DNA of 37,500 nucleotides from Chondrilla cf. caribensis. Lineage: Eukaryota; Porifera; Demospongiae; Chondrillida; Chondrillidae. The stretch is from contig OZ026546.1 in NCBI GenBank assembly GCA_964020155.1, forward strand, positions 6,053,879-6,091,378, given 5' to 3'. The notes below the pieces were generated by a model. The model was not told the origin of the DNA. It made no database searches and saw only the letters and a list, made by a program, of their open reading frames with translations. Both the position numbers and the translations under genes were made by a program. Shown piece by piece: positions 35,599-37,500 of this stretch (within the stretch, counting starts at the first letter, position 1; each line of letters opens with the position of its first letter).

Positions 35599-37500
35599 GT
35601 GTACCTACAGTATATACAAGTACATACATACATAGGTATACACACAACATGCATACAATGCTATGTATTTGTATACATATTCACACAATGTACACACTTC
35701 ATGTATGCAGCTGTAGGTACACAATGTAACAAGTATATAAAGGTACACATACATATGTATGCATATTCAATGTATGTACACTAGAACACATTACAAATTT
35801 GAAACTTGCCACTAGATTGGTATCTAGGGGAGTGTAAATTATGTGTATACTTAGAGTGTGATTACACATCACATACATATCCGTATACATATATACATAT
35901 ATTTACGTATAGTGCAGAATAAGCAACCTGGGTCAATAAACTGGATATAGAATTTTATAGTTCACTGGTTGGCAGGACTGAGTGTTATACTGGCTGCGTA
36001 CGTGTGGCGCTAGAGACAATAGTATTCATTGACGTGTGAATTGATACCGAAACGAAAGTCCTCCCAATCAACTCAAACCAACTCCACTGACATTCATAGA
36101 GCAATATTGCATAACACAAGGGATATCACAGTACCAAAGGTGATGGGCATATATGTACATGTGTGTGTGTGTGTGTGTGTATATAGAACAGTGGGACTAC
36201 TGTGGTAATTCCCGGATGCAATAAGTCTAAAATGCCATCTTTTCAAGTTGTCGTGCGAATACAGGATACTGCAATCTATATAAATGTACAGTATGTGTGC
36301 ATACACATATCTAGCCATATATATACGCAAATGCAGGATGAATTGAAGTCGCAATATAGCCCAATTTCCCCTTTGCTGTGATTATTTGTCAGAAGTCAGG
36401 ATGTGGGGATTTGTCAAGGTGTTAATGTGTGAGTGGACGTAATTGGTTCATCCTAATGGCATAGTGCGGGACAGGATCTCCGTCATTGTGTGATAGATTA
36501 GACAGATTGACTTAATTACATCAACAATATATGGGGGAAATCTAATATACACTAGCTAGCACTCGACATGTGACATTCTAAGAATCCAGATAGACAAGAT
36601 ACTTGGAATGAGTGTAGCAAAGAGAAGGAATTGCATATGTACACATACTGATGCGTATGGTGGAGCGATGATTTAAAAAACCTCTCTCCTGAGGATGCTG
36701 AGAACATATGTCACCTTGCGATGACTGAGGATATCCACTTCCCCAACACAAATTAGACAGCGCAATTATATCCCTGGGTAGCATTGGATACTGAAATTGT
36801 ACACGCTTACATCACGTAACATGGACACTCACCACATGTTATGTTACTCGGCAATGATGCAGGACATAAAACAATTCGATCTCTTAGTTACCAGGCAACC
36901 TACTCACACCTCATTCATTCCTAATCGATATCTAATCCAAGGAAATCAGGTTTCCTTCTCCAAATATCCTTTGTTGGCTCAAAGGGATGTATCATTGTGT
37001 GTGTAATTGAGGAAAATTATGAGGTTACCATGAAATGTAAGAAAATTTTTGAAGACGGATGAGAGATGCTACAAATTATGTCAGCCAAGAGAAATCCTTT
37101 CTCTGTGCACTCGCACAGATGAGTCAGACAAGCTGCTTCAACCTCATGAAGACCCCAGTCTCCTTGAGGATGGAGCCCTATGGGAACGGTATGGGATGTC
37201 ACTGTTCCAATGCATATCCCGCCTGAAACTAGGAGAGTCACCATGTTTCAATGGCATTTCATACTCAAAGTGACATTTCCTTCCTGTGAATACTTGCAAG
37301 AGTATAGAAAATAGCTGATGCATACAAACATACAAATATGTGGTACTCCCATGTAAGTTGAGTTGGTATACATCACTCATGAACTGCACAAGAGGGGTTA
37401 GTTCATGGACAGTATACGTGTAGTATATACCAGCACACACATACTACAGTCTTGTGTGCATGTGTGTGCATACCAAACACACACACGCACACACACACGC

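Noticed and set aside
36578..37273. Short frames near the right end with a few Cys and His residues
   Set aside because: No known motif, no consistent splice sites, and similar frames on the opposite strand.

Overview
The window looks like nuclear DNA of an animal. Every recognisable gene is split by GT-AG introns. One gene encodes a mitochondrial-clan cytochrome P450, a clan known from animals. The others match eukaryotic families: SmB, SRP54, NBR1, ANKIB1-like, Kelch, cytochrome b561 and CARD-like. The compact genes, short introns, CARD-like proteins and abundant simple repeats suggest a non-bilaterian marine invertebrate, perhaps a sponge; this is inference. About 3 kb of the window is (AC)n/(GT)n microsatellite, and most of the long open frames coding only His/Thr or Cys/Val are translations of these tracts.

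Layout. 1-4690 (minus strand) is a rearranged segmental duplication. It holds two copies of the last three SRP54 exons, three copies of an ANKIB1-like ankyrin exon (one full, two truncated), a separate canonical ankyrin exon, and an NBR1-like exon with a LIR motif that runs in frame into one truncated ankyrin copy. A tRNA-derived SINE-like element lies between the two copies. 4785-5921 (+) is an intronless two-pass membrane protein. 6645-10032 (-) is a complete six-exon gene for SmB/B' (SNRPB). 10209-15491 and 15771-19365 (+) are tandem paralogues, each with seven exons of matching size and phase, encoding a signal peptide, a Kelch-type beta-propeller and a four-histidine cytochrome b561 membrane core. 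19946-21393 (-) and 21452-24029 (+) are a head-to-head pair of CARD-like genes only 58 bp apart; the second carries a 487-bp MITE-like element in its intron. 26753-29978 (-) is a complete seven-exon mitochondrial P450. 24030-26752 and 29979-37500 hold no gene I can recognise; they contain SINE remnants, a perfect palindrome, minisatellites and microsatellites.

Themes. (1) Secreted Kelch propeller fused to a transmembrane electron-transfer core, in tandem duplicate, is the most unusual protein architecture here. (2) Microsatellites are tied to splice sites: several 5' splice sites are the first GT of a (GT)n tract, and at least two introns contain a donor-proximal (GT)n and an acceptor-proximal (CA)n that could pair in the pre-mRNA. 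(3) Two divergent gene pairs (SmB/Kelch-b561 and the CARD pair) have very short shared promoter regions. Exon coordinates are my manual calls from splice signals, reading frame and family alignment from memory; no search was run.
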